Positions 18,134-27,888 are shown, numbered from the stretch's first letter. The stretch: DNA of 64,000 bases from Pedobacter sp. HMWF019 (GCF_003061025.1 NZ_QAIL01000024.1:41644-105643), one strand, 5' to 3'. Notes: a model not told the origin generated them from the sequence alone. Made by a program: numbers and translations.

Positions 18134-21046
18134 TCATTTTTGATTCGCAATATCCATCAAAAAATCGAAAAGGTTAACTTCGGTTGCCAGTTGTAATTTT
18201 TTCCTCAAACGGTACCGGCCCACTTCTACCGCTTTTGGAGTAATGTTCATCAGTTGAGCAATCTCTTTGGTGGAGAGGTTCATCTTGAGGTATGCGCAAA
18301 GTTTGAGTTCATTTGGGGTAAGATCGGGAAAAAGGTCTTTCAGCTTCCCGAAAAAATCATCATTCACATTATTAAAATGAAGCGTAAACTGTTCCCTGTC
18401 CTGATCGCCCTTCTCTACATCCCTGATGAGCCGCAACAGGTGCCGGAAGCTTTGTGAATTGTCTGGAACATCATGCTTTTTAACCAGCATAGAAATTACA
18501 TCTTTGATTCTGGACAGGACTTTACCCCGCTCGACCAGGTGCATGGTCATCGCAGCAAGTTCTCTGTTCTTAAAATTCATGTCAGCTTCTAGTTTTTCAT
18601 TTTTCAGATCAGCAATTTGCTTCTCATTACGATCCGTTTCCAACTGGTGTAGATAACTGAGTTTTTCCTGAGCTTTTTTATGTTTTATTTTCTGCCATTT
18701 GAACAAGAGATATATCCCTACAATTGCAACCATCAAATAAAGGAGATAGGCCCAAATGCTCCTGTACCAGGCTGGTTGTATCACAAACCGATAGGCTGAT
18801 GCCTCAGATTCACTGCCCAGGTTATTTCTGGATTTAATCTTAAAAGTATAATTTCCAGGAGGAAGATTGGTATAGTCCTTTTCACTTTTTGCGTTCCATT
18901 CTGACCAGGATTTGTCGAATCCTGCCAATTGATAACTGAATTCAATATTGTTCTGTTGCTCAAATAATGTAGAGGAATATTCAAAATGCAGGGAATTGTG
19001 TTCATGAGAAAGTTGCAGTACGTGCTTACTGTTCTGCTGTCGGGTAACCTGATCTCCATTCATAAAATAACCGCCAAAAAGGATACTGTCTTTCTTTCCA
19101 AAAAGCTTTACTACTCCAAGAAGAATGTTTGGTTTGAATGTATTTTCTTTATACTTTTTATAATTGATATGAAATGCGCCTTTGCTTGCCCCTATAAATA
19201 TGTTCTCTTCATTTAAAGGATAAATGGACTCAAAACCACCCACTACTTTTTCATTAAGCTCTGGCAGATAAATAATATTAAAAGGCTTGGATGCTGAAGC
19301 CTGACTAAAGTCAACAATCCCAACCCGTTTGTTGGAAACAAACCATACATTTCCTTGATTATCTTCTTTAAGGTATTGAATCTGAATATTTTTCAAAGCG
19401 CCATTAAATAAGGGAGAGGGTTTAAAGGAGTCATTTTTTGGATCATATTCATAGAGTCCCTTTTCAGTGGAAATTATCCTTCGGTTTTTGATCCGGTACA
19501 AATAATTATGTAAAGTAGAAGGCAAGCCATCCTGCTTCCCGTAAATACGGCTGTTCAGGATCCGGCTGTAATCTGGGGCTATTTTTAGTTTATAAATCCC
19601 CCTGTTGGGATGAGATACCCATGCGGTGTTTTCTTCGGCATCAAAATCCAGAAACCTGAAGGAATCTGTATAACCGGGCAGCTGTCCTTTATTCTCAAAT
19701 TTTCCTTCGTTAAAACTTAAATGCAGCAATCCAAAATAATTTCCTGCAAGTATATCCTTAGCTGGATAAACCCAGGAAACCGGTTGAAACAACCAGGTTC
19801 CGGCGGAGGTGATCTTCCTGGCTTTGACCCCTTCTATAAGAAAAATACCATCCTCATGTCCCATCAATAACTGACCATTAATTTCCTGAAGTCCCCACAC
19901 CTGGCCTTTAGCATTTGTTACTTCATAAAATGCTCGTTTTGACAAACTGATGTCTTTCTGATCAGGATCAACTTTTGATGCATAGAGACCATTAGAGGTT
20001 CCAACATATAATACGTCTTTGAATAGGTTAATCGCATAGCCGGTTGCTTGTTTATTTTTATCCGGGAATACCGTTTTAATTGCACTATTGATACCAATAA
20101 GATCTATACCATCATCAAGTGCAACCCAAAGGCTTTTGTTTTGATCGATCAGTAATCCCCTGATGTTGTCCTTCTGAAGTCCTTCTTCATAGGAGTATTT
20201 CTGGATCATCTTTCCGTTCTTGTTAATGATCAAAATCCCGGTAGAAGTACTTCCAAAGGCATACCATTCGGAATTGACCTGGGTAGCACAATAAATCCGG
20301 TCATTATGGAACAGATGGTCTACTTCTGTTACAAATGGAGTAAGTGCCTTCGAAGACATTTTAAATAACCCTGTTTTCAATGTGGTAACCAGTAAAGTAT
20401 CCCTGCGAAAAGGGAGAATCGAGGTGATCTCCGCATGGTCCAATTCGGGAGGGTTATATAAGGGCTGCCAGATGCCGTTCTTATAGATCATCAGTCCTTT
20501 CCCTTTTACTTGTGCATAGACTTCCTTATTTCCGGTTCCTAAGAATTCCCATTGTGTTTCTGGTTTGTAAATGCGGATGCGGTTATCTTTAAAATGCAGG
20601 ATCTTACTCAATGAGCGAAAGAATACTTCGTCTCCCCGGATAACAATATTCCAGATGTCTGCAAATTTCCGCTCCTTTTCCGGGATCAAATGCATTAAAG
20701 AATGGTACGTGAGCACACCATTTTCGTTCGGAAAAAAATAGCCGGCTTCATCTTGTCCTCCAACAAAAATTCTGTTTTTCGCATCGATCTTTACCGAGCG
20801 GACCACGGTAAAGTTTGGCAAATGGTAAATATTCCAGAAACGTCCATTGAAGGTAAGCAGACCATCATTATTACCGAAATAAAGAATTCCATTTTGATCC
20901 TGGGCTACATCCCAGTTCTGAATTCCTCCTTTGTATTGTCCATAGCTATAGTTTACAATTTGCGGGAGTGCCAGTGGTGCCTGTGCCAGGGCTAAAGAAC
21001 TTATAAATAAGAGTATAAGAAACAGAAGGTTCTTCTTTTGATTCAT
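18134..21046 (-). CDS. Membrane-spanning PUL regulator: propeller, Y_Y_Y domain, LuxR-type HTH
   Basis: About 970 residues from the ATG at 21046, which opens a signal peptide (MNQKKNLLFLILLFISSLALAQ); upstream in-frame ATGs would delay it. The periplasmic part has two-component-regulator propeller repeats (VAQDQNGILYFGNNDGLLTF, LLIDQNKSLWVALDDGIDLI) and a triple-tyrosine domain (about 680-760, NLPPGNYTFKIKSRN). One transmembrane helix follows (about 766-784), then a coiled coil and a C-terminal LuxR/GerE helix-turn-helix (about 905-955, LTPNELKLCAYLKMNLSTKEIAQLMN). No histidine kinase or receiver domain, so sensing and DNA binding are in one chain, as in SusR-like activators. It likely detects a glucan oligosaccharide and activates susC downstream. 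Divergent from the DinB-like gene. Confidence 0.88.
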   Translation of the reverse strand: MNQKKNLLFLILLFISSLALAQAPLALPQIVNYSYGQYKGGIQNWDVAQDQNGILYFGNNDGLLTFNGRFWNIYHLPNFTVVRSVKIDAKNRIFVGGQDEAGYFFPNENGVLTYHSLMHLIPEKERKFADIWNIVIRGDEVFFRSLSKILHFKDNRIRIYKPETQWEFLGTGNKEVYAQVKGKGLMIYKNGIWQPLYNPPELDHAEITSILPFRRDTLLVTTLKTGLFKMSSKALTPFVTEVDHLFHNDRIYCATQVNSEWYAFGSTSTGILIINKNGKMIQKYSYEEGLQKDNIRGLLIDQNKSLWVALDDGIDLIGINSAIKTVFPDKNKQATGYAINLFKDVLYVGTSNGLYASKVDPDQKDISLSKRAFYEVTNAKGQVWGLQEINGQLLMGHEDGIFLIEGVKARKITSAGTWLFQPVSWVYPAKDILAGNYFGLLHLSFNEGKFENKGQLPGYTDSFRFLDFDAEENTAWVSHPNRGIYKLKIAPDYSRILNSRIYGKQDGLPSTLHNYLYRIKNRRIISTEKGLYEYDPKNDSFKPSPLFNGALKNIQIQYLKEDNQGNVWFVSNKRVGIVDFSQASASKPFNIIYLPELNEKVVGGFESIYPLNEENIFIGASKGAFHINYKKYKENTFKPNILLGVVKLFGKKDSILFGGYFMNGDQVTRQQNSKHVLQLSHEHNSLHFEYSSTLFEQQNNIEFSYQLAGFDKSWSEWNAKSEKDYTNLPPGNYTFKIKSRNNLGSESEASAYRFVIQPAWYRSIWAYLLYLMVAIVGIYLLFKWQKIKHKKAQEKLSYLHQLETDRNEKQIADLKNEKLEADMNFKNRELAAMTMHLVERGKVLSRIKDVISMLVKKHDVPDNSQSFRHLLRLIRDVEKGDQDREQFTLHFNNVNDDFFGKLKDLFPDLTPNELKLCAYLKMNLSTKEIAQLMNITPKAVEVGRYRLRKKLQLATEVNLFDFLMDIANQK

Positions 21047-21161
21047 AACGAGCATGGATAAGCGTTGTCTTAAAATTCCAAGACGGAGGGTCAAGTTAAT
21101 ACTTTCTAAAAGAATAACCCCATCTCTGAAAACTAAAATTTCTGCTTTATGTTATTTCATC

Positions 21162-21647
21162 ATGAACGAGGAACAAAAGAAGTCATTACTGATAAAAGAG
21201 CTTTATGATTTGCTTTCCAAAGGGAATGCTCACGTCACATTTGAAGAGGCGGTTAAAGATATTTCTTTAGATAAGCTGAGGTTAACCCCTGAAAACCTGC
21301 CTTACAATATCTTTCAGCTGGCCGAACATATTCGAATAGCACAATGGGATATTGTTGAATTTTGTATCAACCCGCATCATGTCTCTCCAAAATGGCCAGA
21401 GGGCTACTGGATAAGCGGTGATTATACAATTTCCAGACAGGCCTGGGATCATATTTTACAGCAAATTAAGCAAGACCGGGAAAGATTCATTCAGTTTCTG
21501 AAAGCAACAGACAATGATCTTTTCGAACCTCTCTCACATGGTACCGGGCAGAGTCTTTTTAGAGAAGCTTTATTGATTGCAGACCATACAGCGTACCACA
21601 CCGGGGAAATCATCCTCATCAGGAGATTGTTGAAGATCTGGAATTGA
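21162..21647 (+). CDS. DinB-like four-helix bundle protein
   Basis: About 161 residues from the ATG at 21162 (MNEEQKKSLLIKELYDLL); an in-frame ATG at 21054 would add 36 basic residues and overlap the promoter of the divergent regulator, so I reject it. The DinB/YfiT-type metal site is suggested by His in FQLAEHIRIAQWD and the paired His in DHTAYHTGEIILI. Members are often thiol-dependent or stress-associated enzymes; substrate unknown. It is a single gene between PUL A and PUL B. Confidence 0.8.
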   Translation: MNEEQKKSLLIKELYDLLSKGNAHVTFEEAVKDISLDKLRLTPENLPYNIFQLAEHIRIAQWDIVEFCINPHHVSPKWPEGYWISGDYTISRQAWDHILQQIKQDRERFIQFLKATDNDLFEPLSHGTGQSLFREALLIADHTAYHTGEIILIRRLLKIWN

Positions 21648-21661
21648 ACTGTAAGTACCTC

Positions 21662-21696
21662 TAAAAAAATCAGGAGGCCTTTTTGGGCCTCCTGAT
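21662..21696 (-). terminator. Terminator of PUL B
   Basis: 11-bp stem ATCAGGAGGCC (21669-21679) with GGCCTCCTGAT (21686-21696). On the minus strand the stem is followed by a seven-T run, so it terminates transcription coming from GH92 (stop at 21823). On the plus strand there is no U tail for the DinB-like gene. Confidence 0.88.
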
Positions 21697-21822
21697 ACAA
21701 TTCAAACATAAACACTACACTAAAATTCTGATTACTTGGCTGCAATTAGTTGAAAAATTGCTCCAGTTTATTGGTCCATTTTAGCGAATTCATCAGCTCA
21801 ATTGGCATTAAGCGTTTGAATT

Positions 21823-24120
21823 TTATTTTTTAGCCTTTTCAGTGGAAAAGGAATAAGGGAAATCTGCAGGGTCTGATCCTCTTTGTTTATTTGGAACAGC
21901 AGACATATTAAAGTTCAGCACGCCTCCATTTTGCAAACCGGAATGGCTGATCCAGTTTTTTGAATAGGGTTTTCCATTAATCTGCAGAGACTGTACGTAC
22001 CGGTTTTCCTCACTGTTACCTGGCGCATTAATGGTTACTGTTTTACCATTTTCAAGCTTTAGGGTTATCTTCTTAAACAGAGGCGCACCAAGTGCATACT
22101 GATCTACTGCAGGCGTAACCGGGTAAAATCCTAAGGCAGAAAAAACGTACCAGGCAGAAGTCTGGCCATTGTCTTCATCGCCACAATAACCGTCTGGGGT
22201 TGCTTTATACATTCTGTTCATGGTTTCTCTCGCCCAATATTGTGTTTTCCAGGGAGCTCCACCATAATTGTACAGATAGATCATATGTTGGATCGGTTGG
22301 TTTCCATGTGCATATTGCCCCATATTTGCGATCTGCATCTCTCTGATCTCATGAATAACGCCACCGTAGGCACTCTCATCAAAGATTGGAGGCAGGCTAA
22401 ATACAGAGTCTAGTTTCTGAACAAATTTCTCACTTCCTCCCATCAGTTTAGACAGACCGGCAATGTCATGAAAAACAGACCAGGTATAATGCCAGCTATT
22501 GCCTTCTGTAAAAGCACCACCCCATTTAAATGGACTGAATGGCGACTGGAAAGTACCATCTTGATTTTTTCCACGCATTAAACCTGTAGAAGGATCAAAG
22601 AGATTCTTATAGTTCATACTTCTTTTGGCATAAATTCCAATCTCACTTTCCGGTTTACCCAAGGCGCGTCCAAGTTGATAAATAGCAAAATCATCGTAAG
22701 CATATTCCAACGTTTTAGCCGCGTTTTCGGTGATTTTCACATCATAGGGAACATAACCCAGTTTGTTATAATATTCAACACCATTACGTCCAACAGCCTC
22801 CATAGGACCTTCATTACTGGCACCATGGGTTACTGCATCCCATAAAGTATTAATGTCATAACCGCGCATTCCTTTGATATAGGCATCACTCACCACAGAA
22901 GCTGAATTGTTTCCGACCATAATATTAGCATAACCCGGGCTGCTCCATTCTGGCAACCAGCCGCCTTCTTTAAAGTCGTTAACCAGTCCTTCCTGCATTT
23001 CTTTATTAATGGACGGATACATTAGGTTCAGGAAAGGGTATAATGCCCGGAAAGTATCCCAGAAACCGGTACCTGCAAACATATAACCTGGCAGGATTTT
23101 CCCATTATAAGGACTCCAGTGTACAATTTTATTGTTGGCGTCAATCTCATATAGTTTGTTTGGAAAGAACAAAGTACGGTACAAACTCGAGTAGAATGTG
23201 CGTGCCTGATCAATCGTTCCACCTTCTACACTAATACGGCCCAATGTTTTGTTCCATACATTTTTAGCTTTTTGCTTGGTGGCGTCAAATGTATCATTAG
23301 CCAATTCTCTTTTTAAACTGATTTCAGCCTGTTCAAAGCTGATAAAAGAAGAAGCTACTTTTGCAACAACCTGTTCACCTTTAGCTGTTTTAAAACCAAT
23401 CACTGCACCACTGTGATCACTCTCCAGCTCCAAACCATCTTTAAGGGTTTTATCACTCCAGGTTTTGGATAAAGTAAAATCTTTATTAAAATAGATGACA
23501 AAATAATTTTTGAAGTTTTTAGGCAGTGGTCCCCTGGCATATTTTGTAGAATAACCAATGATCTTTCTTTCTTTAGGGATAATTTTAATATAAGAACCTT
23601 TATTTAAAGCATCTACAACAACAAATGCACTATCCGTTTTTGGGAAAGTAAATCTGAACTGGGCTGCACGTTCTGTCGGTGTGATTTCAGTGGTTACATC
23701 TGCATCAGCCAGGTATACACTATAATAATAGGGTTTTGCAATTTCGGCTTTATGTCCAAACCAGCTGGCACGGTCATCCTCCTTAAATTTCAGACTTCCG
23801 GTAACCGGCATAATAGCGAATTGTCCATAGTCATTCATCCAGGGTGATGGCTGATGGGTCTGTTTAAATCCTCTGATCTTATCTGCATCATAGGTATAAG
23901 CCCATCCATCTCCCATTTTTCCTGTTTGAGGGGTCCAGAAATTCATTCCCCATGGAACTGCAACTGCGGGGTAGGTATTTCCGTTGGACAGATCAGGTTT
24001 GGATTGTGTTCCCATTAAAGGGTTCACCAATTCTACAGGGTCAGATAGATTAACCCCCTGCTGAGCAAAAGTACAGGTGGTACCCAAAACAAGCAGGGCA
24101 CTAAAAATTCTTTTCATCAT
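21823..24120 (-). CDS. GH92 calcium-dependent exo-alpha-mannosidase (PUL B)
   Basis: 765 residues, signal peptide (MMKRIFSALLVLGTTCTFAQ). GH92 trims alpha-1,2/1,3/1,6-linked mannose with inversion, using Ca2+ to distort the sugar. Visible motifs: VNPLMGTQSKPDLSNGNTYPA at the start, general acid Glu539 in FTEGNSWHYTW, AHGNQPIQH around residue 608, and the base pair Asp648/Asp650 in CGDEDNGQTSAWY. From memory, the spacing acid-to-bases (109 and 111) equals that of the alpha-1,2-mannosidase BT3990 (Glu533, Asp642, Asp644), which favours alpha-1,2 specificity. It differs from the other GH92 in this window (GNEP, NED). Last gene of PUL B, with ROK kinase 50 bases upstream. Confidence 0.93.
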   Translation of the reverse strand: MMKRIFSALLVLGTTCTFAQQGVNLSDPVELVNPLMGTQSKPDLSNGNTYPAVAVPWGMNFWTPQTGKMGDGWAYTYDADKIRGFKQTHQPSPWMNDYGQFAIMPVTGSLKFKEDDRASWFGHKAEIAKPYYYSVYLADADVTTEITPTERAAQFRFTFPKTDSAFVVVDALNKGSYIKIIPKERKIIGYSTKYARGPLPKNFKNYFVIYFNKDFTLSKTWSDKTLKDGLELESDHSGAVIGFKTAKGEQVVAKVASSFISFEQAEISLKRELANDTFDATKQKAKNVWNKTLGRISVEGGTIDQARTFYSSLYRTLFFPNKLYEIDANNKIVHWSPYNGKILPGYMFAGTGFWDTFRALYPFLNLMYPSINKEMQEGLVNDFKEGGWLPEWSSPGYANIMVGNNSASVVSDAYIKGMRGYDINTLWDAVTHGASNEGPMEAVGRNGVEYYNKLGYVPYDVKITENAAKTLEYAYDDFAIYQLGRALGKPESEIGIYAKRSMNYKNLFDPSTGLMRGKNQDGTFQSPFSPFKWGGAFTEGNSWHYTWSVFHDIAGLSKLMGGSEKFVQKLDSVFSLPPIFDESAYGGVIHEIREMQIANMGQYAHGNQPIQHMIYLYNYGGAPWKTQYWARETMNRMYKATPDGYCGDEDNGQTSAWYVFSALGFYPVTPAVDQYALGAPLFKKITLKLENGKTVTINAPGNSEENRYVQSLQINGKPYSKNWISHSGLQNGGVLNFNMSAVPNKQRGSDPADFPYSFSTEKAKK

Positions 24121-24170
24121 GGTTTCTCTGTTTGTGTTGTTTATAGATATTAATTTTATTGTGGTTCATT

Positions 24171-25061
24171 TTATGTCGTATTTCCTATCTCTGCTAAAGT
24201 ACTCCAGCAACTTGCTGCTCCAATTAAAGAAGCATCTTCTTTCAACTCTGCAATCCTGATTTCTGTTGTTACTCCATTTTCATCCAGCTTCTGTTGCACA
24301 TAAGGCATAAAACACAAATGTGCATTGGAAATATTTCCGCCTAGAACAATTGCCTCCCAGGGGTTTTCCTGAACCAGGCAGATAATAAACTGTGCAAGGT
24401 TATGGCCAAATTCCTCAAATATCTGCTGTACAGGTTGTTCCTGACATTCAGAAAGATTGAGTTCTTTAACCCCTCCGATAACTTTTCCAGTCAACTGAAA
24501 ATACCGGCTGGTAAACCATCTGGTTGATAAATAATCTTCTGCAATCCCCTCTTTAAATTTCGCATTCCATAATGCCGCATCTTCTGCAATACCGTCTTTA
24601 CAAAAAGCAGATCCAAGCCCGGTTCCCAATGTCAAACCTGCAACCCGTTCGAAATGACGAGCAGCGCCGCCATAAACTTCTCCCTGTAAAAAACCAGCTG
24701 CATCATTAATGAACCTAATGCATTCGGGCTCTATTTCCAGCCTGCCTGCCAGTTCATTTTTAATATTTATCTGATACAGGGTTTTGAATTTGTCCTGATC
24801 TTTGATCAGCGAGATTCCTTTTTCATAATCAAAAGGTCCTGGCATTGCAATTCCGATCAGTTTCTTTTCATTACCCAGAGCAATGAAGGATTCTTTAATC
24901 ACCTGACACCAATTGTCCAGGATCACGCCCGCTGCGTCATCAGAATTTACATGTATGCGTTGCCGCGACTCCGGAAGAAGTGTTCCGGTTGTTAAGTTTA
25001 CCAGGGCTGCTGTAATGTGAGAGCCACCTATATCAACACCTAATACAATAGGTTTCTTCAT
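24171..25061 (-). CDS. ROK family sugar kinase (probable manno-/glucokinase)
   Basis: 296 residues, cytoplasmic. ATP-binding phosphate-1 motif GVDIGGSHITAAL at the N-terminus, catalytic Asp120 in FINDAAGFLQGE, phosphate-2 motif GLTLGTGLGSAF at about 140-150, and VLGGNISNAH near 245. No N-terminal HTH, so it is a kinase rather than a regulator. The CGxxGC zinc motif common in ROK proteins is missing, which is unusual. In an alpha-mannan locus it most likely phosphorylates mannose released by GH92/GH125. Confidence 0.85.
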   Translation of the reverse strand: MKKPIVLGVDIGGSHITAALVNLTTGTLLPESRQRIHVNSDDAAGVILDNWCQVIKESFIALGNEKKLIGIAMPGPFDYEKGISLIKDQDKFKTLYQINIKNELAGRLEIEPECIRFINDAAGFLQGEVYGGAARHFERVAGLTLGTGLGSAFCKDGIAEDAALWNAKFKEGIAEDYLSTRWFTSRYFQLTGKVIGGVKELNLSECQEQPVQQIFEEFGHNLAQFIICLVQENPWEAIVLGGNISNAHLCFMPYVQQKLDENGVTTEIRIAELKEDASLIGAASCWSTLAEIGNTT

Positions 25062-25135
25062 TTGAATTATATTATTATCTGTTTTTGTGAGTTATTTTTT
25101 ATCCGGCTAAAGCATTCCTGCGTTCATTGAATAGG

Positions 25136-26554
25136 TTATGCTTTTAGAATATCAGGCATTTCATGATACGTTTTCCACAACAGCTCTCCAAACAATGTAT
25201 TTGACCAGGCAAACCATGCTCTGGTAAAATTGGAAGGGTCATCTTTGTGAAAAGACTCATGCATAAAGCCTTTACCGGCATGTGTTTTTTGCAGGGTCTG
25301 AATACACTTTTTAATTTCTTCTTTATCTGTAGAGGTCAAAGCCCTCATTGTAATACTCATAGGCCATATCATATCCTGACCTACGTGAGGACCTCCAATG
25401 CCTTCTGCAGCCGTACCTTTGAAATAGAAGGGATTGTCTGAAGAGAGTACAAATTTTCTTGTATTCTGGTAGATTGGGTCACTAAGATCTACTGATCCCA
25501 AATAGGGTAAGGCCAGTAAGCTGGGTACGTTTGCATCATCCATCAGATAGGTATTGCCAAATCCATCTACTTCAAATGCATAGATCTTTCCATATTTCGG
25601 ATGGTTTACGATCGCATATTTCTGAATAGCTGCATCTACTTCCTCGGCCAGACTTAACAGTTCTGCAGAAAGCGTCGCATCGTTAAAAATGGCCTGAACC
25701 ATTTCTCCAGCTTGTTTCAAAGAACTTACGGCAAAGAAGTTTGAAGGAATCAGGAAAGGAAATATCGTCGCATCATCACTCGGCCTGAAGGCAGAACAGA
25801 TCAGTCCAACAGGATTAACTGGGAACCCATAACCCGCCATAGGCTGCGTATCTGTAGGTTTCTCTGTTACTCTTCTGAAATGATATGGGCCATGGCCTGT
25901 TTTTCGCTGTTGTTCTTTAAAGGTTTTTAAAATAGCCTCGATTCCTTTTTTCCAATTGTCTGTAAAAGGCTGCTTATCGCCTGTTTTTTTCCAATAATGG
26001 AAAGACAAACGGATGGGATAGCATAGGGAATCTATTTCCCATTTTCTCTCATGTATGCCAGGAAGCATGGTGGTTTCATCTGTTTTCCACTCTCCTACTT
26101 TTTCAGGATCTCCATAAAAAGCATTCGCATATGGATCTTTAAGGATGCACTTTGTTTGATGAGCGATTACTCCGGCAATTAATTTCTTTAAAGCCAGATC
26201 TTCGTTAACAAACTGCAAATAAGGCCAAACCTGTGCAGAGCTGTCTCTTAACCACATGGCATCGATATCGCCGGTGATGACATAAGTATCCGGCTTTCCA
26301 TTATCTTCTTTATAATATACAGTCGTATCCAGGGTATTTGGAAAGCAATTTTCAAAAAGCCAGTTCAATTCTGGATTTTTAACTTTAGACTGAAAGGTTT
26401 TAATGGCGGCATCTACCGCCTTGCTTTGGAAATGTCTTTTTCCCGGGGCTACTCTAACTACAGGAAATTCGGGCGCTGCAGCAAAAGAAACTTTTGATGC
26501 GAGCAAACCTGCACCAAGAACGCCGGTGTTTCTAATAAATGTTCTCCTTTTCAT
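25136..26554 (-). CDS. GH125 exo-alpha-1,6-mannosidase
   Basis: 472 residues, metal-independent inverting mannosidase. N-terminus MKRRTFIRNTGVLGAGLL looks like a Tat signal (twin Arg). Family segments: LNWLFENCFPNTLDTTV, YVITGDIDAMWLRDSSAQVWPYL, HERKWEIDSLCYPIRL, and C-terminal MHESFHKDDPSNFTRAWFAWSNTLFGEL. GH125 removes alpha-1,6-mannose such as the backbone of yeast mannan after side chains are stripped by GH92. A 204-base gap with a LacI-like palindrome precedes it, so it may have its own promoter. Confidence 0.92.
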   Translation of the reverse strand: MKRRTFIRNTGVLGAGLLASKVSFAAAPEFPVVRVAPGKRHFQSKAVDAAIKTFQSKVKNPELNWLFENCFPNTLDTTVYYKEDNGKPDTYVITGDIDAMWLRDSSAQVWPYLQFVNEDLALKKLIAGVIAHQTKCILKDPYANAFYGDPEKVGEWKTDETTMLPGIHERKWEIDSLCYPIRLSFHYWKKTGDKQPFTDNWKKGIEAILKTFKEQQRKTGHGPYHFRRVTEKPTDTQPMAGYGFPVNPVGLICSAFRPSDDATIFPFLIPSNFFAVSSLKQAGEMVQAIFNDATLSAELLSLAEEVDAAIQKYAIVNHPKYGKIYAFEVDGFGNTYLMDDANVPSLLALPYLGSVDLSDPIYQNTRKFVLSSDNPFYFKGTAAEGIGGPHVGQDMIWPMSITMRALTSTDKEEIKKCIQTLQKTHAGKGFMHESFHKDDPSNFTRAWFAWSNTLFGELLWKTYHEMPDILKA

Positions 26555-26659
26555 AACTTGAAATATTGCATTATGGTCATCAAAATGGCCATTGGTTTAT
26601 ATTTGGTTGTTGATTTAGACGTTATTATTATACAATTATGATTTGAGTGATTACTACAC

Positions 26660-26671
26660 TAAAACGTTTTA
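26660..26671. promoter_or_regulatory. Perfect 12-bp palindrome, candidate LacI-family operator
   Basis: TAAAACGTTTTA is a perfect palindrome with central CG, the form typical of LacI/GalR operators. It lies in the gap between the LacI-type gene (stop 26759) and GH125 (start 26554), 105 bases ahead of GH125. The same gap is otherwise AT-rich. Binding is inference. Confidence 0.5.
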
Positions 26672-26758
26672 CTAATATGAGGAATAATATTTTTATTTTA
26701 CAACTCTGCAGAAAAATTATTTTCAGCAGGTGTAACATTTAACATACATTTTGGCTTG

Positions 26759-27769
26759 CTATCGTACAATCAATTCACCTGACAAGATCACCCGTTCCGT
26801 TTCCAGCACTTCCTTTGATGACAGTTGCATTAAAATCAAGCTGATGATCCGCTCTGCAATTTCTTCCAGAGGCTGACCTAGGGCTGAAATCTGAGGTGTA
26901 TGCAATTTGAACACATCTCCATCGTCATAAGCAATTACAGAAAAGTTGGCATCAACTACTTTACCCATCTCTTTAAGAGCTGTAAGGCCACTAATGGCCA
27001 GATAATTTGTCGCAAACAACACGGCATCAATCTCGGTGTACTGTTTAAACAGCTCCTTTAGCTGCGCTATAGTTGCTTCTTTTTCCTGCCCAAATGGCAC
27101 TTTTAAAACAAATGCTTCATTTTGAGTCCCGTTATAGTCAAGAATAGCCTGTTTGTAACCATCGTAACGATTAACAATTTGTTCAACATCAAGGTCAATG
27201 GTAACCAGCGCGATATTTCTTTTCTTAAGTTTCAGGAAGTGCTCAGTTGCCTTATAAGAAGCTTCGAAATGGTCTATACCTACATAGCTCACGTCCAGAG
27301 AAGGAAGAAAACGATCAAAAAGGACTACTGGTTTATGCTCATCTAACAAACCTTGAATATCCTGTTCCGTGCCCAGTGCAGGAGAAATGATGTAGGCGTC
27401 AACCTGCCTTGACTTAAAAAGGTTGATCAGCTCTTTCATCTTTCCGGGATGATTCTCTGTACTGGAATAAATGATCTTATAATCCTTCTTATAGGCTTTA
27501 TCCTCTATTAATCTGGCTATCGCGGAAAAAAATGGATTTGAAATGTCCTCTACAATCAGACCTATAATCTTGGAACTGCCTGTTCGCAAACTACGGGCCA
27601 CCTGATTGGGCTTAAAACCATCATCCTTAATGATTTTCTCCACTCTTTCGATGACAGCTGTACTGATGTTCTTTTCTACTGCCTTACCATTCAGGATAAA
27701 AGAAACTGTTGTGATGGATACATTTGCTTTTTTAGCTATATCTTTTATCGAAAGCGCTTTGGTTGTCAT
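26759..27769 (-). CDS. LacI/GalR family transcriptional regulator (PUL B)
   Basis: 336 residues. N-terminal HTH about 5-50 (LSIKDIAKKANVSITTVSFILNGK, then hinge helix NQVARSLRTGSSKIIGLIV) and a periplasmic-binding-protein-like effector domain (ISNPFFSAIARLIEDKAYK, DAYIISPALGTEQDI, VLFDRFLPSLDVSYVG). It sits between the permease and GH125, in the same direction. It probably senses an intracellular sugar or phosphate ester made by the ROK kinase and controls the distal part of the locus. Confidence 0.9.
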   Translation of the reverse strand: MTTKALSIKDIAKKANVSITTVSFILNGKAVEKNISTAVIERVEKIIKDDGFKPNQVARSLRTGSSKIIGLIVEDISNPFFSAIARLIEDKAYKKDYKIIYSSTENHPGKMKELINLFKSRQVDAYIISPALGTEQDIQGLLDEHKPVVLFDRFLPSLDVSYVGIDHFEASYKATEHFLKLKKRNIALVTIDLDVEQIVNRYDGYKQAILDYNGTQNEAFVLKVPFGQEKEATIAQLKELFKQYTEIDAVLFATNYLAISGLTALKEMGKVVDANFSVIAYDDGDVFKLHTPQISALGQPLEEIAERIISLILMQLSSKEVLETERVILSGELIVR

Positions 27770-27888
27770 ATGTTTATCTTCTATACAGCAAATCTATAAA
27801 ATATTATTTCTTAATTTAATGTATTAACTCTTAAACAGAGGCAACATTTTCAATACAGCTTAAATTACTTTCGTTTCATCTTAATGCC

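Noticed and set aside
21054..21161. Longer start for the DinB-like gene
   Set aside because: The extra 36 residues are basic and unlike the family, and would occupy the promoter region of the divergent regulator.
22297..22299. Gln608 in GH92 of PUL B read as loss of the catalytic acid, implying a mannosyl-phosphate hydrolase
   Set aside because: The catalytic acid by spacing is Glu539 in TEGNSW, which is intact; position 608 lies in the GN(E/Q)P motif near the predicted calcium site, so the substitution marks a subgroup and does not show loss of acid catalysis.
21714..26664. 12-mer ACTACACTAAAA shared between 21714-21725 and 26653-26664
   Set aside because: A 12-base match is expected many times by chance in 64 kb and the two contexts are not otherwise alike.
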